Shown here: positions 15,888 to 25,014 of the stretch, one piece after another
How positions within the stretch are numbered: the stretch's first letter is position 1
Layout: each line of letters begins with the position of its first letter
Assembly (NCBI RefSeq): GCF_038806765.1
Contig: NZ_CP152389.1
Span: 1,240,001 to 1,304,000 of the forward strand
DNA from: Mucilaginibacter sp. CSA2-8R
GTDB lineage: Bacteria; Bacteroidota; Bacteroidia; Sphingobacteriales; Sphingobacteriaceae
Length of the DNA: 64,000 bases
Direction of reading: 5' to 3'
Notes under the pieces: model-generated
Told to the model about the DNA's origin: nothing
Seen by the model: the letters and a program-made list of their open reading frames with translations, nothing else
The model's database searches: none
Translations under genes and position numbers: made by a program

Positions 15888-18356
15888 ATGGAACAAAATA
15901 CAACCCCTGCTGAACCAACCCCTGAGTCGCCTGCGGTAAAATTGATTGAACAAGAAGAGGAAGTTTTTCAGCACGTTAATAACCCGGTAGCCAACTTAAA
16001 GCCTATCGTAAAAAAATACCTTGCATCGCCCAATCATGTGGAGCAAAAAGGTAATAAGTTTTTAATTTCTGATGGCGAAGCTACTGTTGAGGTCATTGTG
16101 ATTACCGACGAAATTATCCGGGTTAGAATGGCACCCCACAGTGTTTTTCTGGAAGATTTTTCGTACGCTGTGCCTAAACTGCAAGCTAAGGTGTCAGTTT
16201 TTCACCTGCACGATGAGCCTGATGAGTACCGCATATCTACCAATACCGTTAACTGCCACATCAGTAAAAAAGATTTTCTAATTTCGTTTTCCGACAGCCA
16301 AAGCCACATCACCAGTAAAGATGCTGTGCCTATGCACTGGGAAGAGAACGTGCAGTTTGGCGGCTACTATGTGTTTGGTACCAAAGAGTGTCATCCCGAA
16401 GAGGCATTTTACGGTCTCGGCGATAAGCCAACCGATCTTAACCTGCGTGGCAAACGCTTGGTAAACTGGAACACCGATGCTTACTCATTTGCCTGGAACC
16501 AAGATCCGATTTATCGCAGCATTCCGTTTTACATCAGCTTAAATGAGGGTATAGCGCACGGTATTTTCTTTGATAATACGTTTAAAGCACATTTTGATTT
16601 TGGTGCTGAAGACCGCAGTAAAACCAGTTTTTGGGCAGATGGCGGCGAGTTGCAATACTATTACATCCATGGTCCGCATATGATGGATGTGGTAAAGCGT
16701 TACCATTTGTTAACAGGTACGCACCCCATGCCACCACTTTGGGCATTGGGCTACCACCAGTGCCGCTGGAGCTATTACCCGGAATCTAAAGTACGTAAAG
16801 TAGCTACCGGTTTCCGCGAAAATAAAATTCCGTGCGACGGTATCTATCTGGACATTGATTATATGGACGGTTATCGCTGTTTTACTTGGAATCGCAAATA
16901 TTTCCCTGATCCTAAAAAAATGATTAAGGAACTGGCGGCTGATGGTTTTAAAACGGTAGTTATTATTGATCCTGGTATCCGTGTGGACGATAACTATTCC
17001 GTTTTTCGTGAGGGTAAGGCTAAGCGATATTTCTGTCGGCGCAGTGATGATTATTTTATGGAGGGGCATGTATGGCCAGGCCGTTGCCAGTTTCCGGATT
17101 TTACCAATCCCGAAGTGCGCGAATGGTGGGGGACCCTGTTTGACGAATTAGTGCAAATGGGTGTAGCCGGCGTTTGGAATGATATGAACGAGCCGGCTGT
17201 GTTTGGTTCGGGTACATTCCCGGATGATGTGAGGCACCAGTTTGACGGTTACCGTGGCTCGCACCGCAAGGCGCATAACGTATACGGCATGCAAATGGTA
17301 CGTGCCACCTACGAGGGAATGCGTAAGCTGATGAAAAACAAAAGGCCGTTTACCATCACCCGTGCGGGCTATTCTGGCGTACAGCGTTTTACCTCGGTAT
17401 GGACGGGTGACAATGTAGCCTCATGGGAGCATTTGCGTTTAGGTAACGTACAATGCCAAAGATTATCAATGTCGGGTATTCCGTTTTGTGGTACTGATAT
17501 CGGCGGTTTTAGCGGCGAGCCTGACGGCGAATTGTTTACCCGCTGGATACAGATGGGAACTTTCTCTCCATTTATGCGCGCCCACTCTGCCGGTGATACC
17601 AAAGAGCGTGAGCCCTGGAGCTTTGGCGAACCGTACACTGCCATCAACCGTAAATTTATAGAGTTACGTTATAAATTACTGCCTTACTTATATTCTACAT
17701 TTTGGGAGCATCATCGTTACGGGTTTCCGATACTGCGTCCGGTGGTAATGCAGGAGCAGGGCGAAATTAACAATCAGGCCCGCCAGGACGAATTTACCTA
17801 CGGTGATAAAATTTTGGTTTGCCCGGTAATGGAGCCTAACCAGCGCAGCCGCCGCGTGTACTTGCCTAAGGGCCGCTGGTTTAATTACTGGGACAATACC
17901 GAGGCAGAAGGCGGTAAAGAAGTAGAGGTAGCTACGCCGCTCGAAACTATTCCAATTTTCATTAAAGCCGGTTCGATAATACCCGAATACCCGGTTATGC
18001 AGTACGTGGGCGAAAAGGAAATAGAGGAGGTTAAGCTCAAAGTATATTACAGCGAAACCGAAGCTAACTCTTTCTTTTTTGAAGACTACGGCGAAACCTT
18101 TGCTTACGAGCAGGACATATATTCAGAAAAGAAATTTGTGGTAAGCGGTAAGCCAACGTCCATGACTATACAACAAACCATGGAAGGCCTGTATACACCG
18201 CGTTATGAGAAATACCATTTTGCGGTGGCGGGTTTACCCTTTAAGCCATCAAAAATTATAGCCGATGGTAAAGAGGTTGCAGACTTTACGTTTAATGAGC
18301 AAAAAGTGCTCGACTTTAAGTTTACCAAAAACTTTAAGCAGATCGAAGTTTTATAA
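15888..18356 (+). CDS. Glycoside hydrolase family 31 alpha-glucosidase-type enzyme
   Basis: 822 residues. N-terminal beta-sandwich (about 60-270), TIM barrel (about 280-650), then C-terminal beta domains with a DUF5110-like end. The catalytic nucleophile is Asp432 in WNDMNEPAVFG and the acid/base is Asp508 in WTGDNVASWEHL. The substrate-binding blocks CRWSYYPESKVR, YLDIDYMDGYRCFTW and GTDIGGFSGEP are those of GH31 alpha-glucosidases. No signal peptide is seen, so it is probably cytoplasmic and acts on imported or stored alpha-glucans. No sus-type genes adjoin it; it is monocistronic with a perfect 13-bp terminator stem. Confidence 0.92.
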   Translation: MEQNTTPAEPTPESPAVKLIEQEEEVFQHVNNPVANLKPIVKKYLASPNHVEQKGNKFLISDGEATVEVIVITDEIIRVRMAPHSVFLEDFSYAVPKLQAKVSVFHLHDEPDEYRISTNTVNCHISKKDFLISFSDSQSHITSKDAVPMHWEENVQFGGYYVFGTKECHPEEAFYGLGDKPTDLNLRGKRLVNWNTDAYSFAWNQDPIYRSIPFYISLNEGIAHGIFFDNTFKAHFDFGAEDRSKTSFWADGGELQYYYIHGPHMMDVVKRYHLLTGTHPMPPLWALGYHQCRWSYYPESKVRKVATGFRENKIPCDGIYLDIDYMDGYRCFTWNRKYFPDPKKMIKELAADGFKTVVIIDPGIRVDDNYSVFREGKAKRYFCRRSDDYFMEGHVWPGRCQFPDFTNPEVREWWGTLFDELVQMGVAGVWNDMNEPAVFGSGTFPDDVRHQFDGYRGSHRKAHNVYGMQMVRATYEGMRKLMKNKRPFTITRAGYSGVQRFTSVWTGDNVASWEHLRLGNVQCQRLSMSGIPFCGTDIGGFSGEPDGELFTRWIQMGTFSPFMRAHSAGDTKEREPWSFGEPYTAINRKFIELRYKLLPYLYSTFWEHHRYGFPILRPVVMQEQGEINNQARQDEFTYGDKILVCPVMEPNQRSRRVYLPKGRWFNYWDNTEAEGGKEVEVATPLETIPIFIKAGSIIPEYPVMQYVGEKEIEEVKLKVYYSETEANSFFFEDYGETFAYEQDIYSEKKFVVSGKPTSMTIQQTMEGLYTPRYEKYHFAVAGLPFKPSKIIADGKEVADFTFNEQKVLDFKFTKNFKQIEVL

Positions 18357-18376
18357 CGTCGCCTTAATAGTCAAAA

Positions 18377-18413
18377 AGAAAAAGGTGCCCGAGTTAATCA
18401 GGCACCTTTTTCT
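18377..18413. terminator. Terminator after the GH31 gene
   Basis: Perfect 13-bp stem (18377-18389 with 18401-18413), 11-nt loop, with A-rich left and T-rich right flanks; it could work in both directions. Confidence 0.85.
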
Positions 18414-18575
18414 GTTAGGTTAATTTGTTAAATGCAGTTAATATAGATACACGGCTAAGTAAAGCGGTGTTTTTAATTTTTATAAACGTCCTTAATCCAC
18501 TATTTATAGGTGTCTTTTTTTACTTTTGGTGTAACCGGGCACTTTGCTGTCGCGTCATACATAAAAATTCAGATC

Positions 18576-19298
18576 ATGAAAAAGCACCTTTACTTTTTGC
18601 CCATCCTGTTACTATTAATAGGCGTAATTACATTGCCAGCATGTCATATAGGGTGCATTAAAGGCTCAGGGAAAAAAGTGAACGAAAGTAGAATGGTGGG
18701 CTCGTTCTCTAAATTAGATATTTCGGGCGAGTTTAAGATAAACCTGAAGCAGGATAGCGGTCATGCGGTAACTGTTATGGCAGATGATAACCTGATGAAA
18801 TATATCAAAACAGAAGTGAGCGGAGATAAGCTGCGCGTTTTTACCCGGAAAAATTTTTGTAGCGAAAATGTTATTACAGTTACTATTCCTGTAAAGCAGC
18901 TAAGTGAGATCAAAGGATCGGGCGCAGTAACACTAACATCTGATGGTCGTATCAATACGCAAAATTTTAAAATGGAACTTTCGGGTGTTAGCAAAGTAGA
19001 TATGGACTTAAGCGCCGCCGACGTGCAAACCAAAGTTAGTGGTGCAGCCGAGATATCTTTGAAAGGGCAGGCCGCCTCACACAAAGTGGAAGTTGCGGGT
19101 ATCAGCAAATTGCATGCTTTCGATTTTGTTGTTGGCAATTATAACATTCAAACCTCAGGCTCGGGTAATTGCGAAATCAACGTGCTTAAAACATTAATTG
19201 TACATACCAGCGGCGCTGCCGACATTAAATATAAAGGCAATCCATCCAGTATTGAGTCTGAGAAATCCGGAGCTTCTAAACTCGTTAAAGTACAATAA
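18576..19298 (+). CDS. DUF2807 (head-GIN domain) lipoprotein
   Basis: About 240 residues from the ATG at 18576 (MKKHLYFLPILLLLIG); an upstream in-frame start would precede the signal by 22 residues and is unlikely. Lipobox TLPAC. The mature part is the repeating beta-helix of the DUF2807 / GIN family: repeated SGxxxI/V-x-L turns such as IKGSGAVTL, ELSGVSKVDM, KVSGAAEISL, EVAGISKLHA, TSGSGNCEI and HTSGAADIKY. The family is widespread in Bacteroidota cell envelopes; its role is unknown. Confidence 0.85.
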   Translation: MKKHLYFLPILLLLIGVITLPACHIGCIKGSGKKVNESRMVGSFSKLDISGEFKINLKQDSGHAVTVMADDNLMKYIKTEVSGDKLRVFTRKNFCSENVITVTIPVKQLSEIKGSGAVTLTSDGRINTQNFKMELSGVSKVDMDLSAADVQTKVSGAAEISLKGQAASHKVEVAGISKLHAFDFVVGNYNIQTSGSGNCEINVLKTLIVHTSGAADIKYKGNPSSIESEKSGASKLVKVQ

Positions 19299-19307
19299 TA
19301 GGCCAAA

Positions 19308-19541
19308 CTACATTGGCGGTGTTGGCGGCAATGGGTTGGGGATAGGATTAGGCCGGCTGTTGGGTACCGGCGATGGAGTAAGTTTGGCCTGAGGCGAAGT
19401 CCCGGTCGAGTCGTTGTTGGCTGTATTGGTAGGTACCGCGCTATTTTTTGAAAGTGTTACTTTACGTTTTGTTTTACAACCAGTACCGGCTAAAATAAAA
19501 AATGCTGCTACAGTGCAGGCGCTTAAGGCAATCTTCTTCAT
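19308..19541 (-). CDS. Small lipoprotein with proline-rich tail
   Basis: 77 residues. Signal MKKIALSACTVAAFFILAG ends in lipobox GTGC, followed by a basic patch KTKRKV and a low-complexity Thr/Asn/Ser segment; the C-terminal 20 residues are a Pro-rich run with NPIPNPLPPTPPM. It is convergent with the DUF2807 lipoprotein, only 9 bp from its stop. No family recognised; the tail may be a linker or cell-wall-facing spacer. It could be a spurious reading, but the lipoprotein signal is convincing. Confidence 0.55.
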   Translation of the reverse strand: MKKIALSACTVAAFFILAGTGCKTKRKVTLSKNSAVPTNTANNDSTGTSPQAKLTPSPVPNSRPNPIPNPLPPTPPM

Positions 19542-19869
19542 ATCAGGTGTATTGGTGTTTAACGTTTAACGTCGCGTTTGGTTTAAGCTCTTATATAGCG
19601 GTATAAAAAACGAATACCGTCGCCAGTTTTATGGTCGAGTCTTTTGGTATGCTGTCACTAATCACCATAAACGCGGTTGTTGTAATAGTATAATCGTTCT
19701 TTGTTTTTGCATGATTGCCGAGAGGCTTAATTACAGTATATAGTGTAGCTAAGCAACTGATGATTAAGTAGCTGAAATAAAAAATTAATTACTTACCTTT
19801 GCGCTCCAAATCCGGCGTTGGTTGCTTTGAGCAGCCGCTGGTGATAAACTACATTACAAGGTATAAATT
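19542..19869. other. 328-bp intergenic region before tig
   Basis: Holds the tig promoter box (19794-19801), a small CGGTAT/ATACCG dyad at 19599-19619, and a GTTTAAC word repeated near 19558-19570. Nothing else recognisable; no small ORF with coding character. Confidence 0.5.
19794..19801 (+). promoter_or_regulatory. Putative -7 box (TACCTTTG) of tig
   Basis: Exact TAnnTTTG match, 68 bp before the tig ATG. The -33 position lacks a TTG. Confidence 0.45.
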
Positions 19870-21222
19870 ATGAATATATCACAGGAAAAGCAAGATAACC
19901 TGAATGCGGTTATCAAAATCAACATCAACGCTGAAGATTATCAGGCACGTGTAGATAAAGCAATTAAAGATCAGGCTAAAAAAGCACAGATACCGGGTTT
20001 TCGTAAAGGTATGGTACCTGCTTCGCATATTAAGCGCATGTACGGTAAAAGCATACTGGTTGATGAGATTAACAACCTGTTATCAGATACCCTGAACAAC
20101 TACTTAAGCGAGCAGCAATTAGAAGTATTAGGTCAGCCGCTGCCAAAGGTGGATGACAGCAAAGAATATAACTGGGATTTTGCCGATAACTTTGAGTTTA
20201 ACTACGAAGTTGGTTTGGCACCAGAATTTAATGTTGACATTACCTCTGCCGATCAGTTAACCAACTATAAAATTAAAGTAGATGACGAAACGTTAGCGTC
20301 ACGCATCAGTAACCTGCGCCGTAGCTATGGTAAGATGACAAACCCTGACGTATCGGCAGATAATGACGTGCTTTATGCCGAATTAAAACAACTTTCGCCG
20401 GATGGTTCTGTTTTTGAAGGTGGTATCAGCAATACAGCTTCTGTACGTTTAGATCAAATCCAGGACGAAGCCATCAAAAATTCTTTGATTGGTTTGAAAA
20501 AAGATGATGTTGTTGAATTTGATATCCAGAAGGCATTTAACAACGAGCCTGCTCGTATTGCTGCTTTACTGAAAATAGACGAAGCTGCTGCTGCTGATTT
20601 AAAATCAAATTTCCAGTTAACGGTTAAAAACGTTAACCGTTTAGAAGAATCAGATTTGGATCAGGCGTTCTTTGACAAAATTTTTGGTGAGGGTGTGGTA
20701 ACTACCGAAGAGGAGTTCCGTACTAAAATTACTGAAGAACTGGAAAACATGATGGTACAGGATGCAGACAACAAACTGCAAAGCGAAATGTACAATTATG
20801 TGCTTAACAAAGTTAACTTTGAATTGCCCGACGAGTTTTTGAAACGCTGGTTAAAAGCCACTAATGAGAAACTGAGTGACGAGGAGTTACATGGTGGTTA
20901 TGATGATTTTGCTAAAAACCTCAAATGGACTTTAATTGGCAATAAGATCATGCGCGATAACAACATCCAAGTTCAGTACGAAGAGGTTTTAGATTTAGCT
21001 AAACAGCGTATTGATGCCCAGTTCAGAATGTATAGCCCTCAGCCAATCAGCGAGGAGCAACTTAGCCAGTATGCTGTACAGTTTTTGCAGGATAAAGAAA
21101 ATGCTAACCGTATTTTCGAAGAAGCAAAATCGCTAAAAGTGTTCGAATTTTTAAAAGGAGTATTTTCCCTGAATGAGCAGGAGATTGCTTACGATGAGTT
21201 TAGCAAATTAGCGCAAGCTTAA
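19870..21222 (+). CDS. tig: Trigger factor, ribosome-associated chaperone
   Basis: 450 residues. Binds the ribosome exit tunnel through the signature IPGFRKGMVP (41-50) and shields nascent chains. The N-terminal domain, a PPIase-like middle (about 150-250) and the helical C-terminal arms are in the usual order; the middle has little of the FKBP active-site sequence, as is common in Bacteroidota trigger factors. It heads the conserved tig-clpP-clpX block, but a strong terminator separates it from clpP. Confidence 0.95.
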   Translation: MNISQEKQDNLNAVIKININAEDYQARVDKAIKDQAKKAQIPGFRKGMVPASHIKRMYGKSILVDEINNLLSDTLNNYLSEQQLEVLGQPLPKVDDSKEYNWDFADNFEFNYEVGLAPEFNVDITSADQLTNYKIKVDDETLASRISNLRRSYGKMTNPDVSADNDVLYAELKQLSPDGSVFEGGISNTASVRLDQIQDEAIKNSLIGLKKDDVVEFDIQKAFNNEPARIAALLKIDEAAAADLKSNFQLTVKNVNRLEESDLDQAFFDKIFGEGVVTTEEEFRTKITEELENMMVQDADNKLQSEMYNYVLNKVNFELPDEFLKRWLKATNEKLSDEELHGGYDDFAKNLKWTLIGNKIMRDNNIQVQYEEVLDLAKQRIDAQFRMYSPQPISEEQLSQYAVQFLQDKENANRIFEEAKSLKVFEFLKGVFSLNEQEIAYDEFSKLAQA

Positions 21223-21243
21223 TTATAGCTTAAAATCTACATT

Positions 21244-21282
21244 AAACAAAAAGCAACCTCATGAGTAGGTTGCTTTTTGTTT
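21244..21282. terminator. Terminator after tig
   Basis: Perfect 16-bp stem (21244-21259 with 21267-21282), 7-nt loop, T-rich 3' side. Confidence 0.9.
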
Positions 21283-21429
21283 TTATAAAAAACTTAGTTA
21301 AATCGGGTTTGTTAGAGCTTACAATTTTACGAAGCTGATACGGTAAGTAAGGGGTGGCTTATTTTAAGGTGATAATTTTATATTTTGCCACACTGATGTG
21401 TAAGTGCACTTAAAAACTAAATTTACCGT

Positions 21430-21446
21430 GTGCGCCGGAAGCGCAC
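21430..21446 (+). promoter_or_regulatory. GC-rich hairpin in the clpP leader
   Basis: GTGCGC/GCGCAC 6-bp stem with loop CGGAA, 25 bp before the clpP ATG. No T tract, so not a terminator; a leader structure. Confidence 0.4.
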
Positions 21447-21471
21447 CATATTTTAAATATCTTAACACAAA

Positions 21472-22194
21472 ATGAATAACATCGATAAAAACGAATTTCG
21501 TAAGTACGCGGTGAAACATCACCGAATTAACGGTTTAACCGTTGATAAATTTATATCAAGCGTTGAGCACAAAATGATGCCTCAGGGTATTGCTTATCCC
21601 GTAGGCATGACTCCTTATATTATTGAGGAGCGCCAATTAAACGTGGCCCAAATGGACGTGTTTTCACGTTTGATGATGGACCGTATCATTTTCCTGGGCG
21701 ACGCTATCTATGAAAATATCGCCAACATTATTCAGGCGCAGTTATTATTCCTGCAGTCTGCCGATGCTAAGCGCGATATTCAAATTTATATTAATTCGCC
21801 AGGTGGTTCTGTTTATGCCGGTTTAGGTATATATGATACCATGCAGTTTGTAACTAATGATGTAGCCACCATTTGTACCGGTATGGCGGCTTCTATGGCT
21901 GCTGTATTATTGTGTGCCGGTGCCGATGGCAAACGTGCTGCTTTGCCTCACTCAAGGGTTATGATTCACCAGCCGTTGGGCGGAGCGCAAGGTCAGGCAT
22001 CTGATATTGAGATTACAGCCCGTGAAATTCAAAAACTTAAAAAAGAATTGTACGAAATCATATCAAAACACAGTGGTACTTCGTATGAAAAGGTTTGGGA
22101 AGCATCAGACCGTGACCATTGGATGATTGCCGAAGAAGCTAAAGAGTTTGGCATGGTTGATGAGGTATTAGGCCGCAGCAACGACAAGAAATAA
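21472..22194 (+). CDS. clpP: ATP-dependent Clp protease proteolytic subunit
   Basis: 240 residues, about 35-45 longer at the N-terminus than typical ClpP; the extra stretch (MNNIDKNEFRKYAVKHHRIN) is common in Bacteroidota and is presumably processed. Serine protease forming the barrel used by ClpX. Catalytic Ser141 in GMAASMAAVLL and His166 in MIHQPLGGAQGQASD are 25 residues apart as in E. coli. INSPGGSVYAGLGIYD lines the substrate groove. Followed by clpX after 89 bp containing an AT-rich hairpin. Confidence 0.96.
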   Translation: MNNIDKNEFRKYAVKHHRINGLTVDKFISSVEHKMMPQGIAYPVGMTPYIIEERQLNVAQMDVFSRLMMDRIIFLGDAIYENIANIIQAQLLFLQSADAKRDIQIYINSPGGSVYAGLGIYDTMQFVTNDVATICTGMAASMAAVLLCAGADGKRAALPHSRVMIHQPLGGAQGQASDIEITAREIQKLKKELYEIISKHSGTSYEKVWEASDRDHWMIAEEAKEFGMVDEVLGRSNDKK

Positions 22195-22211
22195 TTTATT
22201 TTGCCGCTACG

Positions 22212-22252
22212 ATACTGATTTATTTTTAGTTAACACTTAAATAAATCAGTAT
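22212..22252. repeat. AT-rich hairpin between clpP and clpX
   Basis: Perfect 14-bp inverted repeat (22212-22225 with 22239-22252), 13-nt loop. Could be a partial terminator separating clpP and clpX expression. Confidence 0.6.
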
Positions 22253-22256
22253 TTAT

Positions 22257-22264
22257 TATTTTTG
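22257..22264 (+). promoter_or_regulatory. Putative -7 box (TATTTTTG) of clpX
   Basis: Exact TAnnTTTG match 19 bp before the clpX ATG, right after the hairpin; suggests clpX can be transcribed on its own. Confidence 0.4.
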
Positions 22265-22283
22265 ATAATCAAATCTAGATCAG

Positions 22284-23522
22284 ATGAATAAAAATAGCAA
22301 GGAGATCAGGTGTTCATTTTGTGGGGCCGGAAAACAGGATTCGCTGATGCTGATTGCCGGGCTTGATGCGCATATTTGTGATAAATGTGTAAATCAGGCT
22401 AACGAGATATTGGCAGAAGAACTGAAGGTTCGGAAAGTAAAATCCTCCCCATCAGCTCCTTCTATATTAAAGCCATCTGAAATAAAAACTCATTTGGACC
22501 AGTATGTTATTGGCCAGGATGATGCTAAAAAGGTGTTGGCTGTAGCGGTATACAATCACTATAAACGCCTTAACCAGCGAGTAGAAAAAGATGAGGTAGA
22601 GATCGAGAAATCGAACATCATGATGGTAGGTGAAACCGGTACCGGTAAAACCTTGCTTGCTAAAACTATAGCCAAAGTTTTAAATGTTCCGTTTTGTATA
22701 TCTGATGCTACTGTACTTACCGAAGCAGGTTACGTTGGCGAAGATGTTGAGAGTATATTAACCCGTTTACTGCAGGCCGCAGATTATGACGTAGCTGCAG
22801 CAGAAAAAGGTATTGTGTATATTGATGAAGTAGATAAGATTGCCCGCAAGAGTGATAATGCTTCTATCACCCGCGACGTATCAGGCGAGGGTGTGCAACA
22901 GGCCCTGCTTAAAATATTAGAAGGTACGATGGTTAACGTACCCCCTCAAGGTGGACGTAAGCATCCCGACCAAAAAATGATTTCGGTAAACACGAGTAAC
23001 ATTCTCTTTATTTGTGGTGGTGCGTTTGATGGTATTGATAAAAAGATTGCCAGCCGCTTGCGTACGCAAACGGTAGGTTACAAATTAAAACGCGACGAGA
23101 ATGAGGTTGATACCAAGAACCTGTACAAATACATTACGCCACAGGATTTAAAATCATTTGGTTTAATTCCCGAGCTCATTGGCCGTTTACCGGTATTAAC
23201 TTACCTTAACCCGTTAGACCGTGAAGCCTTACGTAATATATTGGTAGAGCCTAAAAACTCATTGCTTAAACAGTACAAAAAGCTGTTTGATTACGAAGGT
23301 GTGAAGCTGGATTTTGATGATGATGTGCTTGATTTTATTGTTGATAAAGCAATGGAGTTTAAATTAGGTGCACGTGGTTTACGTTCTATTTGCGAAGCCA
23401 TCATGATTGATGCGATGTTTGAGTTCCCGTCACAAAAAGATGTGAAACGCTTAACCGTTAATTTGGATTATGCGCGCGAAAAATTTGAAAAATCTGATTT
23501 GAAAAAATTAAAAGTAGCTTAG
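22284..23522 (+). CDS. clpX: ATP-dependent Clp protease ATP-binding subunit ClpX
   Basis: 412 residues. AAA+ unfoldase that recognises, unfolds and feeds substrates to ClpP. N-terminal zinc-binding domain with Cys10, Cys13, Cys32, Cys35 (CSFC, CDKC). Walker A GETGTGKT at 116-123, Walker B VYIDEVDK about 178-185, and [14 protein letters not shown] as sensor 2. The loop that docks into ClpP, IGF in E. coli, aligns here with VGY at about 264-266. Directly downstream of clpP, consistent with joint function. Confidence 0.96.
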   Translation: MNKNSKEIRCSFCGAGKQDSLMLIAGLDAHICDKCVNQANEILAEELKVRKVKSSPSAPSILKPSEIKTHLDQYVIGQDDAKKVLAVAVYNHYKRLNQRVEKDEVEIEKSNIMMVGETGTGKTLLAKTIAKVLNVPFCISDATVLTEAGYVGEDVESILTRLLQAADYDVAAAEKGIVYIDEVDKIARKSDNASITRDVSGEGVQQALLKILEGTMVNVPPQGGRKHPDQKMISVNTSNILFICGGAFDGIDKKIASRLRTQTVGYKLKRDENEVDTKNLYKYITPQDLKSFGLIPELIGRLPVLTYLNPLDREALRNILVEPKNSLLKQYKKLFDYEGVKLDFDDDVLDFIVDKAMEFKLGARGLRSICEAIMIDAMFEFPSQKDVKRLTVNLDYAREKFEKSDLKKLKVA

Positions 23523-23562
23523 CACTAATCAGCGTTTAGCTGCTTATTTTTATTACAAAATA

Positions 23563-23589
23563 CAAGCCCTGGTGAAACGCCGGGGTTTG
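23563..23589 (+). terminator. Probable terminator after clpX
   Basis: 10-bp stem with two G-T wobbles (CAAGCCCTGG with CCGGGGTTTG), 7-nt loop. The T tract is weak. Confidence 0.5.
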
Positions 23590-23663
23590 CTGTATAATAA
23601 CTTTTCTCTTAAACTCCAGGGAGTTAAGTTTTAAAGCGTTGGAGAAGTAAAAAGCAAACAACA

Positions 23664-23700
23664 AGTCCTCCCTTTTGGGAAGGATTTAGGAGAGGCTATT
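23664..23700 (+). repeat. Imperfect hairpin repeat directly before the AMP nucleosidase ATG
   Basis: TCCTCCC then TTTT then GGGAAGGA, followed by ATTTAGGAGAGGC, a purine-rich tail that also offers an AGGAG about 11 nt before the ATG. This resembles dispersed intergenic repeats I recall from Bacteroidota; only one copy is in this window. Confidence 0.4.
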
Positions 23701-24564
23701 ATGAACGAAGAAAAAGAAATTAAAAAAGACCCAGCCATTGTAGAGCAGTCTAAAAAAGTGAAAGAAGTACAGTCTCCGGTAAAAAGTGGTTTAAAGTCTA
23801 AAGAGGCAATTGTTGCTAACTGGCTGCCCCGGTACACCGGCCGTCCGCTAACCGAGTTTGGCAGTTATATCATCCTTACTAATTTTTCAAAGTACTTATA
23901 CCTGTTTTCTAAATGGCATAATGATGCGGCTATCATGGGCCTGGATAAACCTATGCAAAGTGTTACGGCCGACGGTATTACTATCATCAATTTTGGTATG
24001 GGTAGCCCAGTAGCTGCAACGGTGATGGATTTGCTGACGGCTATATCACCTAAAGCTGTTATATTTTTAGGTAAATGCGGTGGTTTAAAAAAGAAGAACG
24101 CTGTAGGCGACTTGATTTTGCCAATTGCCGCCATCAGAGGTGAAGGTACTTCTAATGATTATTTACCAGCCGAAGTTCCGGCATTGCCATCATTTGCGTT
24201 GCAAAAAGCAATCTCAACCACCATCCGTGATTTTGCGCGCGATTACTGGACCGGTACTTGTTATACCACAAACCGCCGCGTTTGGGAGCATGATAAGGAG
24301 TTTAAAAAATACTTGAAAAGCCTGCGTGCAATGGCAGTAGATATGGAAACGGCTACCATTTTTACTACAGGTTTTGCCAACAAAATTCCGACCGGCGCTT
24401 TGTTACTGGTATCAGATCAGCCGATGATTCCGGAAGGTGTAAAAACGGCCGAAAGTGATTCTAAGGTAACTGAACAGTATGTAGAAACACATCTAAAGGT
24501 TGGTATCGAATCGTTAAAGCAGTTAATTAATAATGGCTTTACGGTTAAGCACCTTAAATTTTAG
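23701..24564 (+). CDS. amn: AMP nucleosidase (short, catalytic-domain form)
   Basis: 287 residues. Hydrolyses AMP to adenine and ribose 5-phosphate. Corresponds to the C-terminal nucleoside-phosphorylase-fold domain of E. coli Amn (484 residues) and lacks its N-terminal regulatory domain; this short form is usual in Bacteroidota. Blocks seen: ANWLPRYTGRPLTEFG (39-54), INFGMGSPVAATVMDLL (96-112), LGKCGGLKKK, AVDMETATIF with Glu216, and SDQP at 238-241. The first 30 residues are charged and unlike the rest, so the true start may be further in. Separate unit after clpX. Confidence 0.88.
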   Translation: MNEEKEIKKDPAIVEQSKKVKEVQSPVKSGLKSKEAIVANWLPRYTGRPLTEFGSYIILTNFSKYLYLFSKWHNDAAIMGLDKPMQSVTADGITIINFGMGSPVAATVMDLLTAISPKAVIFLGKCGGLKKKNAVGDLILPIAAIRGEGTSNDYLPAEVPALPSFALQKAISTTIRDFARDYWTGTCYTTNRRVWEHDKEFKKYLKSLRAMAVDMETATIFTTGFANKIPTGALLLVSDQPMIPEGVKTAESDSKVTEQYVETHLKVGIESLKQLINNGFTVKHLKF

Positions 24565-24741
24565 GGGAGAGTTCTAAGTCGAAATTGATAAGGAATGTAG
24601 GTGTAAGAATTTGCGTTCTAATGTTATTTATTGATGACCACAACTTTGACAAGTCTGAATTAACAACCATCATGATGACATTTATTGTCAAAAGCATAAT
24701 TTGTGCTGGTGTGCAGCTCAAGTTTTATTATTTTTGATCTT

Positions 24742-25014
24742 ATGCTTGCCCTTACCAACCATACACTCGAAAAGTTAGAGAACCTGCTTAAGAGTTCGGG
24801 TTATAAAGTGCGCTACGAAAAAGGGAATTTTAAAACGGCAGCCTGCCTGCTGCAAAACAGCCGCATGGTTGTAGTAAACAAGTTTTCAAACCTCGAAAGT
24901 AAAATACACTCGGTGGTAGAGTTAGTGCGGCAACTTGAAATTGATATCAATCAGCTTGATGATAAACAGCTGGCATTTTTTCACCAAGTTAAACAAATCG
25001 AACTGCAGCTGTGA
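24742..25014 (+). CDS. Small helical protein coupled to the PhnP-like hydrolase
   Basis: 90 residues from the ATG at 24742 (MLALTNHTLEKLENLL). A longer reading from 24703 adds 13 hydrophobic residues with no support. One central basic stretch GYKVRYEKGNFKTAACLLQ, a short strand RMVVVNKF, then a predicted helix/coiled coil rich in Leu, Gln and Asp (SVVELVRQLEIDINQLDDKQ). No recognised family. Its stop overlaps the GTG start of the next gene (GTGA), so the two are translationally coupled. Confidence 0.6.
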   Translation: MLALTNHTLEKLENLLKSSGYKVRYEKGNFKTAACLLQNSRMVVVNKFSNLESKIHSVVELVRQLEIDINQLDDKQLAFFHQVKQIELQL

